Part shown: piece after piece, positions 15,938 to 25,204 of the stretch
Layout of the letters: the number at the start of each line of letters is the position of its first letter
Position numbering within the stretch: position 1 is the first letter of the stretch
From: Gammaproteobacteria bacterium
GTDB lineage: Bacteria > Pseudomonadota > Gammaproteobacteria > Pseudomonadales > Porticoccaceae
Length of the DNA stretch: 64,000 nt
Direction: 5' to 3'
Assembly: GCA_016708925.1 (NCBI GenBank)
Contig: JADJET010000007.1
Coordinates: forward strand, 62,001-126,000
Position numbers and translations under genes: made by a program
Notes under the pieces: generated by a model
Told to the model about the DNA's origin: nothing
Database searches by the model: none
The model's input: only the letters and a program-made list of their open reading frames with translations

Positions 15938-18900
15938 TCAGGACCGGCTCCTGCTGATTCTGGCTGGCGAACGCGCCCGCCTCACCTTCAGCCCGGCCAG
16001 AAGTATCAAAGCCGAAAGCGCGATCTTCGCCCACTCGGAAAGAGTGGGGATGGCGACATTCTCCTGACGATACGGCACGCTTGCCGATCCCGTGTTGTTG
16101 CCGGGGTCGGTATCGCCCAGGGCGTCCAGCGTGGCGGTGTTCACCAGCGGGCTGGCGCCGGTGTAAGGGTCGGAGGCCTGGACGGTGAGGGTGAAGCTGC
16201 GGCTTGCACCCACCGCCAACGCGCCCACCGCGCAGGTGACGGTGCCCGCCGCTTCCGTGCAATCAGGGGCGGAGACGAAACTCACGCCAGCAGGAAGCAC
16301 ATCCACCACATTGGCGCCACCCGGACTCGCCAGGGGACCGTTGTTGGTCACCGTCAAGGTGTAAGGAATTTCCATGCCCGGAGAAGCCACGGACGCTGTG
16401 GTGGCCTTGATCAGCGCGAAGTCGGTCGGCGTCGCCGCGAAATTCGTCGGCGTGTTCGCCGTGCCCGTGTTGTTGCCGGGGTCGGTATCGCCCAGGGCGT
16501 CCAGCGTGGCGGTGTTCACCAGCGGGCTGGCGCCGGTGTAAGGGTCGGAGGCCTGGACGGTGAGGGTGAAGCTGCGGCTTTCATTCACCGCCAACGCGCC
16601 CACCGCGCAGGTGACGGTACCCGACGACTCCGTACAGCCGGGGGCCGAGAGGAAACTCACGCCGGCAGGCAATGGATCGACCACCTGCGCGCCATCGCTC
16701 GCCAGCGGACCGTTGTTGGTCACAGTTAGCGTATAGGGAATATGCACGCTGGGATATACGCCCGGGACGGCGGTGCTCTTGGTCAGGGCCAGGTCGGTGG
16801 CGATGCTCACCCTGCGCGTGGTGGTGGCCTCAACCACTTCGTTATTCGTCGTCAACGTCTCGGGTTCTTCCACTGCCACGTTCACGCGGTTGTATGCGGT
16901 GCCGCTATACGCGCCGGCAACCGTGATCGACTCGGCCCGCATGTTGTAGGTCACGACGACCTGACCAGTGGGGCCACTGTCAATTCCCGGGAAGGTACAG
17001 ATCAAGGTGCCGGCGGTCGCACCGATCGCCGGCTCGGCGCACGGCAGGGGCGCGGGAACGGAGACCCCGCCGATGGTGGCTGCCAGACCGCCCTGGTAAC
17101 TGAAGGTTGCGGTCGCCGTGCTCGAAGGATCAGGATCAGGGAAGACATCCGTCATCACCAGATTGGTGCCGTAGGAGGGGCCGCCGTTGTCGACTCTGAT
17201 GACGTATCCCGTGTTTGCGCCCAGATCGATGGGGTCGGCCGTGTCGTCCTTCTGTACCAAGATATCCAGTTCCGCAGCCGTGACCGGGGTGGTCGTGGCG
17301 GCATTGTTGTTCGCCAGGCTGGTTTCGGGCGTCACCGTGGTCACCGCCACCGCATTGACCAGGTCCTGTCCCACCGCCGTGCCCAGGGGGCGCAGGGTGT
17401 AGGTGACGGTATTCTGGGAGCCGCTCGTGATGCTCGCCCAAGAGCAGGTCAAGGTGCCGCCGACCGCCCCGGCCGCGGGCACGGTCGAGCAGGTTCCTCC
17501 GCCGCTGGCCGCGCCCAGGGCGATGAATGCCGCATTGCCTGGCAGGGTGTCGGTCATGCTGACCGTTGCCGCGGTGGACGGGCCGTTGTTGCGCACGGTG
17601 GATACATAGGTCACGGGCGCTCCCGCGGGCACCGTGGCCGGATTGGCGGTCTTGGTGACTTGGATGTCCACTTTTGCCGTCACCATGCTGGTCACGGATC
17701 CCGTGTTGTTGGCTCGATTCGTATCGCCGATGTCAGATGAAAAGACGCTCGCCGTGTTGGTTCGAGTACCGGTCGTCGCGATGCTTGGGCGCACGACCAC
17801 GGTCACCGTGGCCGTCCCGCCATTGGGCAGCGTGCCCAGATTGCAGCTCAGATTCTGGGTCGTTCCGTTGGAGGGAGCCATCGGAGTGCAGCTGCCCTGC
17901 GTGGTGGAGACCGACTGCAGGCTGCCCGTGGCGACCAGACTGGTGAGGCTGTCGCTGAGCACCACATTGGTCGCCTGATTCGGGCCGTTGTTGTGCACCA
18001 CGATGACATAGGTCAAGTTCTCGCCCGCCGGGACCGGGTCCGGTGCGGCCGTTTTCGAGACCAGCTGCAAATCGGTAGCCGAACCCGATGCGGTCGCAGT
18101 TGCACTTGCCGTGCCGCAGTTGTTGCCCACAGTCCCGTCGTTGCGCCCGGCATCCCCGGCAAAGGCCGCACAGGCGATGTTGGCAACCGTGCCTGTCGCC
18201 GTTTGCGCCACCGGCACGGTTATCGTGGGGAGATTGGTATTGACATTGAAGGGCCCCGTGAGCGTACGGGTACAGGTCACGTCAATCGGGCCGGCGGCAG
18301 GGTAAACGGTACCGACGAGGACACTACACACCCACCCCGAGCCCGAGGGCAATGCCCGCAGATTCACGCCCGTGGGGATAGTATCGGTGACGGTCACCCC
18401 ATCTCCGGATTGTGCCGCCAGCGGCCCGAGGTTGCGCACGACGAGGCTGTAGCTGAAATCCTGGCCGACGACCACGGGACTGAAGCTGGCCGTCTTGGTC
18501 ATGCGTAGGTCGACTTGATCGGTCGAGGTGACGTTGACCGAGGCGGTGTTGTTGGCGGGAACCGGATCGATTTCCGGGATGGCGATACTCGCGGTATTTG
18601 TCAGCGCCCCTGCGCTGGTTGCCGTCGCCACCACGCTGATGACGGGCATATTGGTGCCGACGCCGCCGGTATAGGGGCCGGCACGAGTACATGTGATTGT
18701 GGGCGCAGCCGAACCATCGCACGTCCAGCCTGTGCCGCTTGCGGAAACAAAGCTCAACCCCGGCCCCAGGGTGTCGCTCACCGTAATCACGCCCGGCCCG
18801 GTCGAGCCCGGCTGAATGCCGTAGTTGAAACGCGGGGTCAGCGTGTAGGTGACGTTGGCGCCTTGGGCCACGGTGGTCGGCGAAGCGGACTTGGTGATGC

Positions 18901-19873
18901 TTACATTCGAGCCTGCATTCGAAATGACGTCCGCCGTATCCGTGTTGTTGGCGAGGTTGCCATCGGGCATGTCGCTGCCGTTGCCCTTGAAGGCAGCGAC
19001 ATCGAACGCCGCCGTCACAGTGCCGGCAACGTTCAGCACCGCCGGAACGGTCAGGGTGGGTGCGGACGCGCCGACCGCCAGTGCCCCGGTACGCGTGCAT
19101 GTGATCGTGCCGCTGCTGCGCGGATAGACACCGGCCGGAACGATGCTGCATGTCCAGCCCGTGCCCGTCGGCACGCTGGTGATGGTGGCGCCGCCCGGAA
19201 CTGCGAACTGGATGGTCTGACGGGCATCGGACGCAAGTGCGTCGGGGCCATTATTGGTGGCCACCAGGGCATAGCTGTAGGGCTCGCCTGCGGTGACCGT
19301 CGCGGCTGAAGGCGCGGCAACGATCTGCATGTCCGCAGCTGCCTGTGCCGTTGTGGGCTGGTCGACGTCGACGTTATTGCCAGGGTTTGGATCGGTGGCT
19401 GTAGTGGTCGCAGTCGCGACGTTCGTCCACACTCCGGCCGTCGGTAGCCGGACCTGGATGGCGACGGTTTGGAAAGTGGTGGCCGGAAAGGTGAACGGGA
19501 TGTCGCCCAGTGCGCAGGTCACAACGCCGCTCGCCTGCGAGCAACTTCCCGCTGTCGTCGTGACACCGACGAAGGTCGAACCCGTGGGCAGCGTATCCGT
19601 GAGCGTGACGCCGGTGGCAAGCCCCGGGCCATTGTTGTCGATGCGCAGGGTATAGGTGAATATCCCGCCGGCGGGACCGGGATCGGGGGAATCGGAGTGG
19701 TTGAGCACCAGGTCCGCCGCCGCGTGCGCCGCCGCCGGAAAACTGCCGCCAAGCAGTGCCGCGAGCAGCATGAAAGCCTTCAGGCCAAAGTGGCCGCCAG
19801 GACGACTGGCTGTTATTCCTTCATGAAAATCCGAAACGGCAGGGCAACATCGGGCGATAGCAGTCAGCAGCAT
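15938..19873 (-). CDS. Large DUF11-repeat surface protein with IPTL-CTERM tail
   Basis: A secreted protein of up to 1,311 residues. After an N-terminal signal (AFMLLAALLGGSFPAAAHA) there are nine DUF11-type beta-sandwich repeats of about 110 to 140 residues, each with a core such as YTLTVTNNGPLAS and DTLPTGSTFVGV. The C-terminus is IPTLSEWAKIALSALILLAG followed by LKVRRARS: the IPTL-CTERM sorting signal (motif, membrane helix, basic tail). Such proteins are exported and then processed at the envelope. The start is uncertain: ATG 19873 gives a long leader, while ATG 19769-19771 has GAAGG six bases upstream but leaves a very short signal without its lysine. It stands between the two LPS segment copies. 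An adhesin or matrix role is inference. Confidence 0.85.
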   Translation of the reverse strand: MLLTAIARCCPAVSDFHEGITASRPGGHFGLKAFMLLAALLGGSFPAAAHAAADLVLNHSDSPDPGPAGGIFTYTLRIDNNGPGLATGVTLTDTLPTGSTFVGVTTTAGSCSQASGVVTCALGDIPFTFPATTFQTVAIQVRLPTAGVWTNVATATTTATDPNPGNNVDVDQPTTAQAAADMQIVAAPSAATVTAGEPYSYALVATNNGPDALASDARQTIQFAVPGGATITSVPTGTGWTCSIVPAGVYPRSSGTITCTRTGALAVGASAPTLTVPAVLNVAGTVTAAFDVAAFKGNGSDMPDGNLANNTDTADVISNAGSNVSITKSASPTTVAQGANVTYTLTPRFNYGIQPGSTGPGVITVSDTLGPGLSFVSASGTGWTCDGSAAPTITCTRAGPYTGGVGTNMPVISVVATATSAGALTNTASIAIPEIDPVPANNTASVNVTSTDQVDLRMTKTASFSPVVVGQDFSYSLVVRNLGPLAAQSGDGVTVTDTIPTGVNLRALPSGSGWVCSVLVGTVYPAAGPIDVTCTRTLTGPFNVNTNLPTITVPVAQTATGTVANIACAAFAGDAGRNDGTVGNNCGTASATATASGSATDLQLVSKTAAPDPVPAGENLTYVIVVHNNGPNQATNVVLSDSLTSLVATGSLQSVSTTQGSCTPMAPSNGTTQNLSCNLGTLPNGGTATVTVVVRPSIATTGTRTNTASVFSSDIGDTNRANNTGSVTSMVTAKVDIQVTKTANPATVPAGAPVTYVSTVRNNGPSTAATVSMTDTLPGNAAFIALGAASGGGTCSTVPAAGAVGGTLTCSWASITSGSQNTVTYTLRPLGTAVGQDLVNAVAVTTVTPETSLANNNAATTTPVTAAELDILVQKDDTADPIDLGANTGYVIRVDNGGPSYGTNLVMTDVFPDPDPSSTATATFSYQGGLAATIGGVSVPAPLPCAEPAIGATAGTLICTFPGIDSGPTGQVVVTYNMRAESITVAGAYSGTAYNRVNVAVEEPETLTTNNEVVEATTTRRVSIATDLALTKSTAVPGVYPSVHIPYTLTVTNNGPLASDGAQVVDPLPAGVSFLSAPGCTESSGTVTCAVGALAVNESRSFTLTVQASDPYTGASPLVNTATLDALGDTDPGNNTGTANTPTNFAATPTDFALIKATTASVASPGMEIPYTLTVTNNGPLASPGGANVVDVLPAGVSFVSAPDCTEAAGTVTCAVGALAVGASRSFTLTVQASDPYTGASPLVNTATLDALGDTDPGNNTGSASVPYRQENVAIPTLSEWAKIALSALILLAGLKVRRARSPARISRSRS
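16089..16580 (-). repeat. Two exact 117-bp direct repeats within the DUF11 gene
   Basis: 16089-16205 and 16464-16580 are identical over 117 bases, 375 bases (125 codons) apart, so the repeat keeps the reading frame. They encode the end of repeats 8 and 9 (DPYTGASPLVNTATLDALGD and TDPGNNTG). Such identity at third positions points to recent duplication or conversion and makes the repeat number liable to change. Confidence 0.95.
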
Positions 19874-19888
19874 GATCAAAATCGAAGT

Positions 19889-20433
19889 TCAAAGATTGTG
19901 TGCGGCCAGAGCATAGCAAACAGGCCCGGGAACTACAAACCACTCCCCGCGATCTGTTTCGGCGACATCGATGAGCCCGAACGCCCCGGCCTCGGTGACG
20001 ATGACATTGCCGAAATGCAGCGAGCGGAAGTAGACCCCCCACCCGTGCAGGCTCGCCAGGAAAAATTCCAGCGCATGCAGCAGATCCCGATCGAGACAGC
20101 GCTGTGCAGCAGCTCGCGCAGCGTCTGCCACGCCAGCGGCCGGTAGAGCACCGCCGTGCGGCGCAGATGAGGTATACGCAGCAGACGCTCGGGCGCGACC
20201 GTGAGGATACCGAGATCGCGCAGGGCCCGGGCGTTGCGGTCAAAGCGGCGCGAGTAGGGTCGCATCAGGGCGCTGCTGAACAGACGCTTGCGGCGAAACA
20301 GCTTGAGATAACGCCCGTCGCGCAAGGCAATCAGCTTGTCGCCGTGGCCGTCGGCTTCCAGCACGGGGCCACCTGCGACCAGGTCCTGGTAGGCCGCCGG
20401 GAGGAGCTCTTGAAAGGTGGACTCGACTGTCAT
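19889..20433 (-). pseudogene. LPS core kinase-like protein, copy B, frameshifted and truncated
   Basis: The first part, from MTVESTFQELLPAAYQDLV through RYLKLFRRKRLFSSALMRPY to YRPLAWQTLRELLHSA, matches copy A. Then the frame is lost: the continuation LDRDLLHALEFFLASLHGWG and VYFRSLHFGNVIV, with AFGLIDVAE, is in another frame. Copy A aligns residue for residue if one base is added at about 20097 (GTCTCGATC from an expected GTCCTCGATC). After PVCYALAAHNL the chain stops about 60 residues before the end of copy A. This copy is therefore probably non-functional, unless the single-base loss is an assembly error. Confidence 0.8.
20271..20399 (-). repeat. Near-identical block shared with 14643-14771
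   Basis: Counterpart of the block in kinase copy A; two differences in 129 bases. Outside it the two kinase genes diverge strongly. Confidence 0.85.
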
Positions 20434-20625
20434 TGCGCTTTGCCGCCGGGTTTCCTGAAACGAGAACGCGGGAAAGCCGCATTCTAGCGATTCCCGCAAG
20501 GGCGGACCCTGACGTATCCGGTGCTTCCGTCCACAGACCAAACAGCTTTTTGTTACAGTGGCGCCCGCTTGCCTACGTGCGCACAGAAGCGGGGCGGAAA
20601 CCGACCCCGGACGAGGATTTCCGGT

Positions 20626-21663
20626 TTGCCCCATGTCCTGCTGGTAAAACTTACCTCCATGGGCGATCTGATTCAGTTGCTGCCGGCGTTGAGCGATGCG
20701 CACGGGCAGCGGCCGGAACTGCGCTTCGACTGGGTCGCCGACACCGCCTTTGCCGAAATCCCCGGCTGGCATCCGGCGGTCGACCAGGTGATCCCGAGCG
20801 CCCACCGCGATTGGCGCCGGCACAAGACCGAATTCCTTTGCGGCAACCGCGGTCGGGCCTGGCTGCGCCGCCTGCGCGAGCGCCGTTACGACCGGGTCAT
20901 CGATGCCCAGGGCAGCTGGAAGAGCGCCGTCATCGCGCGCCTGGCGCGCGGCCCGAGCGCCGGCCTGGATGGGGCCTCGGTGCGCGAACCCGGCGCCCAG
21001 TGGCTCTATCGCGAACGTCATTTCGTGGCCCGGGAGCAGCTCGCCATCACGCGCTGGCGCCAACTGCTGGCCGCAGCGCTCGACTACCCCGTGCCGACCA
21101 CGGCCCCGGATTTCGGACTGGCCGGCCGGGTCTGGCCGGACCCGCCGCTCGCCATCGCCGCGCCCACCCTGACCTTCGTCACCAATGCCACCTGGCCCAC
21201 CAAGCTCTGGCCGGACCCACACTGGCGCGAACTGATCGGTACCGCGATTGGCGCCGGTTATCAGGTGGTGTTGCCCTGGGGATCGGCGCCCGAGCGCGAG
21301 CGCGCCGAAGACCTGGCGCGCGCGCAGTCCGGCGCCAGGGTTCCGCCCCGCGCGTCGCTTGGCGAAATCTCGGGACTGCTGTCCCGCAGCGCCGCCGTGG
21401 TCAGTGTCGATACCGGGCTCGCCCATCTCGCCGCCGCCCTGGGCCGACCGACGCTCACGCTCTATGGTCCGACCGACCCGCGCCTGATCGCGGCGACCGG
21501 ACCCCGCGCCGCGCCGCTACCGGCCACCGGCTATCCCTGCATCCCCTGCCGGCGGCGCGAATGCCGGGTCGCGGGCTATCGGGGACCGCACGCACGCTGT
21601 ATGCAGACTCTGACCCCGGCGCTAGTATGGGCGCGGTTGCAGACGCTGCTGGCAGCCGCCTGA
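20626..21663 (+). CDS. waaC: Lipopolysaccharide heptosyltransferase I
   Basis: A 345-residue family 9 glycosyltransferase that adds the first L-glycero-D-manno-heptose to Kdo2-lipid A on the cytoplasmic face of the inner membrane. It follows E. coli WaaC closely: VLLVKLTSMGDLIQLLPALS, RFDWVADTAFAEIPGWHPAV, RVIDAQGSWKSAVIARLARG, then in the second domain TWPTKLWPDPHWRELIG and SVDTGLAHLAAALGRPTLTL with YGPTDPRLI. The start is taken as TTG at 20626, with GAGG at 20613-20616 and the VLLVK motif right after; the open frame to 20521 adds residues unlike the family. It is followed closely by hldE, the heptose supply enzyme. The first half is duplicated at 15.0 kb. Confidence 0.9.
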   Translation: MPHVLLVKLTSMGDLIQLLPALSDAHGQRPELRFDWVADTAFAEIPGWHPAVDQVIPSAHRDWRRHKTEFLCGNRGRAWLRRLRERRYDRVIDAQGSWKSAVIARLARGPSAGLDGASVREPGAQWLYRERHFVAREQLAITRWRQLLAAALDYPVPTTAPDFGLAGRVWPDPPLAIAAPTLTFVTNATWPTKLWPDPHWRELIGTAIGAGYQVVLPWGSAPERERAEDLARAQSGARVPPRASLGEISGLLSRSAAVVSVDTGLAHLAAALGRPTLTLYGPTDPRLIAATGPRAAPLPATGYPCIPCRRRECRVAGYRGPHARCMQTLTPALVWARLQTLLAAA

Positions 21664-21711
21664 ACCCGTGACCACCTCGCATCACTCATCCGCCATTCGC
21701 AGGAGTCTCGC

Positions 21712-23154
21712 GTGCCGTTAAGTTTCCCCCGTTTCGAGCGCGCCCGGGTGCTGGTTGCGGGCGACATCATGCTCGACCGCTACTGGCACGGACCCACCAC
21801 GCGCATCTCGCCGGAGGCGCCGGTGCCCGTGGTGCGGATCACCGACTGTCACGACCGCCCCGGCGGCGCCGCCAACGTCGCGCTCAACATCGCCGCACTC
21901 GGTGCCGCCACCAGTGTGGTGGGCGCGGTGGGTTGCGACGACCAGGCCACCATCCTGCGCGACCAGCTTGCGGCCGCGGACATCCACGCCGCGCTGCTGG
22001 AATGTCCCGCCAAACCCACCATCACCAAGTTGCGCGTGATCAGCCGCCAGCACCAGCTGCTGCGCCTGGATTTCGAAGAACCGCACAGCGCGGCGGAGGT
22101 CGCGGCCCTGCCCGCCCGGATCCAGGCGCTGCTGCCGGGGATTGGCGCATTGGTACTCTCGGACTACGCCAAGGGCGCGCTGCAAGATCCCCAAGCCCTG
22201 ATCGCGCTGGCCACCGCTGCCGGGGTGCCGGTGCTGGTGGACCCCAAGGGACGCGACTTCAGCCGCTACGCCGGCGCCACCCTGCTCACCCCCAATCTCG
22301 CCGAGCTGGAGGCCGTGGTCGGACCCTGCCCCGACGCAGCGGCCCTGGGCACGCGCGGCCTCGCCCTGGTGCGCGAACTGGGGCTCGGAGCGCTGCTGGT
22401 GACGCGCGGCGAACAGGGCATGACCCTGCTGCGCCCCGGACACGACGCGCTGCACCTGCCGGCGCGGGCGCGCGAGGTCTATGACGTGACCGGCGCCGGG
22501 GACACCGTGATCGCCGTGCTCGCCGCCGCGCTCGCCGCCGGCGCGGAGCTGTCAGCCGCCGTCACCCTCGCCAATCTTGCCGCCGGCATCGTGGTCGGCA
22601 AGCTGGGCACCGCGGCCGTGAGCGAACCGGAGCTGCGCCGTGCCCTGCAGCAGGAACGCGGCGTGGCGCGCGGCGTGGTGAATCACGAGCAACTGCTTGC
22701 CGAGGTCGGCGATGCCCGCGCCCGGGGCGAAAAGATCGTCTTCACCAACGGCTGCTTCGATCTGCTCCACGCCGGCCATGTGCGCTATCTGGAGCAGGCG
22801 CGCCAACTCGGTGACCGCCTGATCGTCGCCGTCAATGACGACGCGTCGGTGCGGCGCCTGAAAGGCGAGGGCCGCCCCCTCAATACGGTCGAGCGCCGCA
22901 TGGCGGTGCTCGCGGGCCTGGAAAGCGTCGATTGGGTAACGAGCTTTGCCGAGGACACGCCGGAGGCCCTGCTCGAACGGGTGCGCCCCGATGTGCTCGT
23001 CAAGGGCGGCGACTATGACCGCGAACAGGTGGTTGGCTGGCGGATCGTCGAGAATTACGGCGGCGAGGTGCGTCCGCTCGGCTTGCTGGACGGCTGTTCC
23101 ACCACCGCCATCGTCGAAAAAATCCGCACCCGTCCGTCCGACCCGCACCGCTGA
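21712..23154 (+). CDS. hldE: Bifunctional heptose 7-phosphate kinase / heptose 1-phosphate adenylyltransferase
   Basis: A 480-residue fusion that makes ADP-heptose for LPS core synthesis. The N-terminal ribokinase-type domain (about 1-320) has AGDIMLDRYWHGPTTRISPE, the GG in DRPGGAANVALN and the ATP/catalytic motif VYDVTGAGDTVIAVLAA. The C-terminal nucleotidyltransferase domain begins near residue 342 with VFTNGCFDLLHAGHVRYLEQ, including the HxGH motif, and ends with GCSTTAIVEKI. A GTG start at 21712 has AGGAG six bases upstream (21701-21705). It lies 48 bases after waaC on the same strand, so it is probably in the same operon. Confidence 0.96.
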   Translation: MPLSFPRFERARVLVAGDIMLDRYWHGPTTRISPEAPVPVVRITDCHDRPGGAANVALNIAALGAATSVVGAVGCDDQATILRDQLAAADIHAALLECPAKPTITKLRVISRQHQLLRLDFEEPHSAAEVAALPARIQALLPGIGALVLSDYAKGALQDPQALIALATAAGVPVLVDPKGRDFSRYAGATLLTPNLAELEAVVGPCPDAAALGTRGLALVRELGLGALLVTRGEQGMTLLRPGHDALHLPARAREVYDVTGAGDTVIAVLAAALAAGAELSAAVTLANLAAGIVVGKLGTAAVSEPELRRALQQERGVARGVVNHEQLLAEVGDARARGEKIVFTNGCFDLLHAGHVRYLEQARQLGDRLIVAVNDDASVRRLKGEGRPLNTVERRMAVLAGLESVDWVTSFAEDTPEALLERVRPDVLVKGGDYDREQVVGWRIVENYGGEVRPLGLLDGCSTTAIVEKIRTRPSDPHR

Positions 23155-23167
23155 AGGTTATTCACAC

Positions 23168-24400
23168 TTGCACCCGTCCACCGAGTCACAAGGATGCGCT
23201 CCGACCGTTGTCGCCCGCCTGCGCACCACCATTCGCACCCGTTATGCCTGGGTCGCGCTGCTGCTGTTCTTCGCGATCTGCTTCCTCCCGGACAACCGCA
23301 CCGCCGCCACCAATCTTTACCGCCTGCTGGTGGTGGTGCCGATGCTGCTGTGTTTCCGGCCCGCCGATCTGCGGCTGATCTGGCGACAGGCGCCTGCGCG
23401 CTGGTTTCTGCTGCTGTGCGGCTGGCTTTCGCTCACCCTGCTGTGGGATGGCTGGAGCCACACCGATTTCAAGCTGCTGCTGCGCGAGTTGAACGTGCTG
23501 GCGCTGTTTTATCTGGTCTATCTGGTCGGCACCCTGCATCGGGCGCGGGTGCCGACCTTGCTGACCGGACTGATGGTAATCGGGCTGAGCGGCGCCGCGC
23601 TGATTCTCGCGGACTGGCCAGACTGGAAGCAGCACGCACTGGCGGCGCGCGGCGTGTTCAACCACCATGTGACCGTCGGTTGGGCCCTGGCGATGGTCGC
23701 CATCGTCGCCCTGCATCAAACCCTGAACATGACGCGACGCGGTTTGGCGTGCGCCTGCGGGTGCGCTGCCCTCGCCTTGGGGATGCTGGTGTTCTGGGTG
23801 CAGGCGCGCGGCGCCTATGTGGTGCTGGGAACGGGGACGCTGCTGCTGCTCGCCATGTTTCCGGGCCGGCGCGCGGCGATCCTGGCCATCGCCACCGCCG
23901 CTCTGACACTGCTGCTGGCACTGATCTTCTGGCAGGAACTGACCCTGGTCGCCGATCACGTAGTCGAACGCGGCACCTCGGGACGACTGCCGATCTGGCA
24001 CAACGGCTGGGAAGCGGTGACCGACTCCTGGCGCTGGCTTTGGTTCGGTCACGGCCTGTCCGTTGACTCCGAGAACTCGAACGGCGATATCGTCGCGCGG
24101 CACTACCACAACCTGCTGTTGAATCAGGCGTTTTACGCCGGATTGCTCGGCGTCGTGCTGTATCTGGGCTGGCTCGCAAGCCTGCTGCGGGCGGCGGTTC
24201 GGGAGCGCCGCCTGTGGCTCTGGGGCGCGCTGGTTTTAGCCATGCAGTTCGGCTTCATCACCGACGGCGACCGGTTGTTCGTGAATCCTTCCGCGATGCT
24301 GCTGGCCTTCCTGCTGCCGGCCTTTCTGCTCGGTTTTCGGGTGCCGGTGCCGGTTCGGGAGGACACGGCAAGCGCCCGCGCTGCCGCTTCAGTCGCCTGA
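23168..24400 (+). CDS. waaL: O-antigen ligase family protein
   Basis: A roughly 410-residue polytopic inner membrane protein with about ten hydrophobic helices (for example YAWVALLLFFAICFLPDN and TAALTLLLALIFW). The periplasmic segment GRLPIWHNGWEAVTDSWRWL, then WFGHGLSVD and HYHNLLLNQAFYAGLLGVVL, is the Wzy_C signature of ligases and polymerases. In this place, after hldE and before waaA, WaaL (joins O-antigen to lipid A-core) is the best fit; Wzy polymerase is the alternative. Start: TTG at 23168 with GAAGG at about 23153-23157; no ATG precedes the first helix in frame. It overlaps the convergent aldo/keto reductase gene by 12 bases. Confidence 0.8.
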   Translation: MHPSTESQGCAPTVVARLRTTIRTRYAWVALLLFFAICFLPDNRTAATNLYRLLVVVPMLLCFRPADLRLIWRQAPARWFLLLCGWLSLTLLWDGWSHTDFKLLLRELNVLALFYLVYLVGTLHRARVPTLLTGLMVIGLSGAALILADWPDWKQHALAARGVFNHHVTVGWALAMVAIVALHQTLNMTRRGLACACGCAALALGMLVFWVQARGAYVVLGTGTLLLLAMFPGRRAAILAIATAALTLLLALIFWQELTLVADHVVERGTSGRLPIWHNGWEAVTDSWRWLWFGHGLSVDSENSNGDIVARHYHNLLLNQAFYAGLLGVVLYLGWLASLLRAAVRERRLWLWGALVLAMQFGFITDGDRLFVNPSAMLLAFLLPAFLLGFRVPVPVREDTASARAAASVA

Positions 24401-25204
24401 GTCGCCCAGGGCGGCCGCGCGGGCCGCGCGCGCATTGGCGCGCAGGTGATCGGGATCGATGGTGCCGATCACCAGGCTGCCGACTCCGGTGTGCGCCAGG
24501 ATGCGCGCGAAGGCCGCGCGCACCGGATCGTCGCCCGCCGCGAGCGCGTGGCCACTCGCCAGGGCCTTCTTGATCAGCACACCGGTGCCCAGTTCCCGGC
24601 AGCGGTCGATCACCGGGATGTGGGTTTCGTCGGCGAGATTCCAGCTCACCATGAGCAGATCGCACCGCGCCGCCGCGCGCAAACCGCCCGCCACCGTCTT
24701 GGTGGAGATGCCGAAACTGCGCAGTTTTCCCTCCTGTTTCAGCTCCGCCAGGGTTTCGAGTGCGCCGGATTGCTCGATGATCAGCTCGTCGTTGCCATCG
24801 GAGTGGATCAGCACGATATCCAGCACCCCGGTTTGCAGGCGCCGCAGGCTGCGCTCGACGCTGGCGCGGACATGGTGCGGCGAAAAATCGTGCCGCGACA
24901 CCCCGGCTTCGAACTCCTCGCCGACCTTGGTGCAGATTACCCAGTGCTCCCGCGCGCCGCGCAGCAGGTGACCGAGGCGCGCTTCGCTCACGCCGTAGGC
25001 GGGCGCCGTATCCAGCAGATTGATGCCCAGATCCCGCGCCAGATCGAGCAGGGCACGGGCGGCGCGGTCGTCGGGGATGGTGAAACCCTGAGGGTATTTC
25101 ACGCCCTGGTCACGGCCGAACTTGACGGTACCGAGTCCGAGCACGCTGACCTTGATGCCGGTGCGCCCGAGCCGGCGCCGGGGCAATTCCAGCTCAGGCG
25201 CCAA
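24389..25204 (-). CDS. Aldo/keto reductase
   Basis: A 271-residue NADPH-type (alpha/beta)8 aldo/keto reductase. It starts RRRLGRTGIKVSVLGLGTVK, with the catalytic D and Y in NLLDTAPAYGVSEARLGHLL, the lysine in VICTKVGEEF and the histidine in DIVLIHSDGND. The end LVIGTIDPDHLRAN fits the nucleotide-binding part. It is the second gene of a leftward pair: the upstream FAD oxidoreductase overlaps its start by 11 bases, so they are likely co-translated. Substrate unknown; the pair is not a standard LPS component. Confidence 0.88.
   Translation of the reverse strand: MAPELELPRRRLGRTGIKVSVLGLGTVKFGRDQGVKYPQGFTIPDDRAARALLDLARDLGINLLDTAPAYGVSEARLGHLLRGAREHWVICTKVGEEFEAGVSRHDFSPHHVRASVERSLRRLQTGVLDIVLIHSDGNDELIIEQSGALETLAELKQEGKLRSFGISTKTVAGGLRAAARCDLLMVSWNLADETHIPVIDRCRELGTGVLIKKALASGHALAAGDDPVRAAFARILAHTGVGSLVIGTIDPDHLRANARAARAAALGDSGD

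Noticed and set aside
15938..19873. Repeats inside the DUF11 gene as a possible CRISPR array
   Set aside because: The units are in frame, 125 codons apart and of unequal similarity; there are no short constant repeats with unique spacers and no cas gene.
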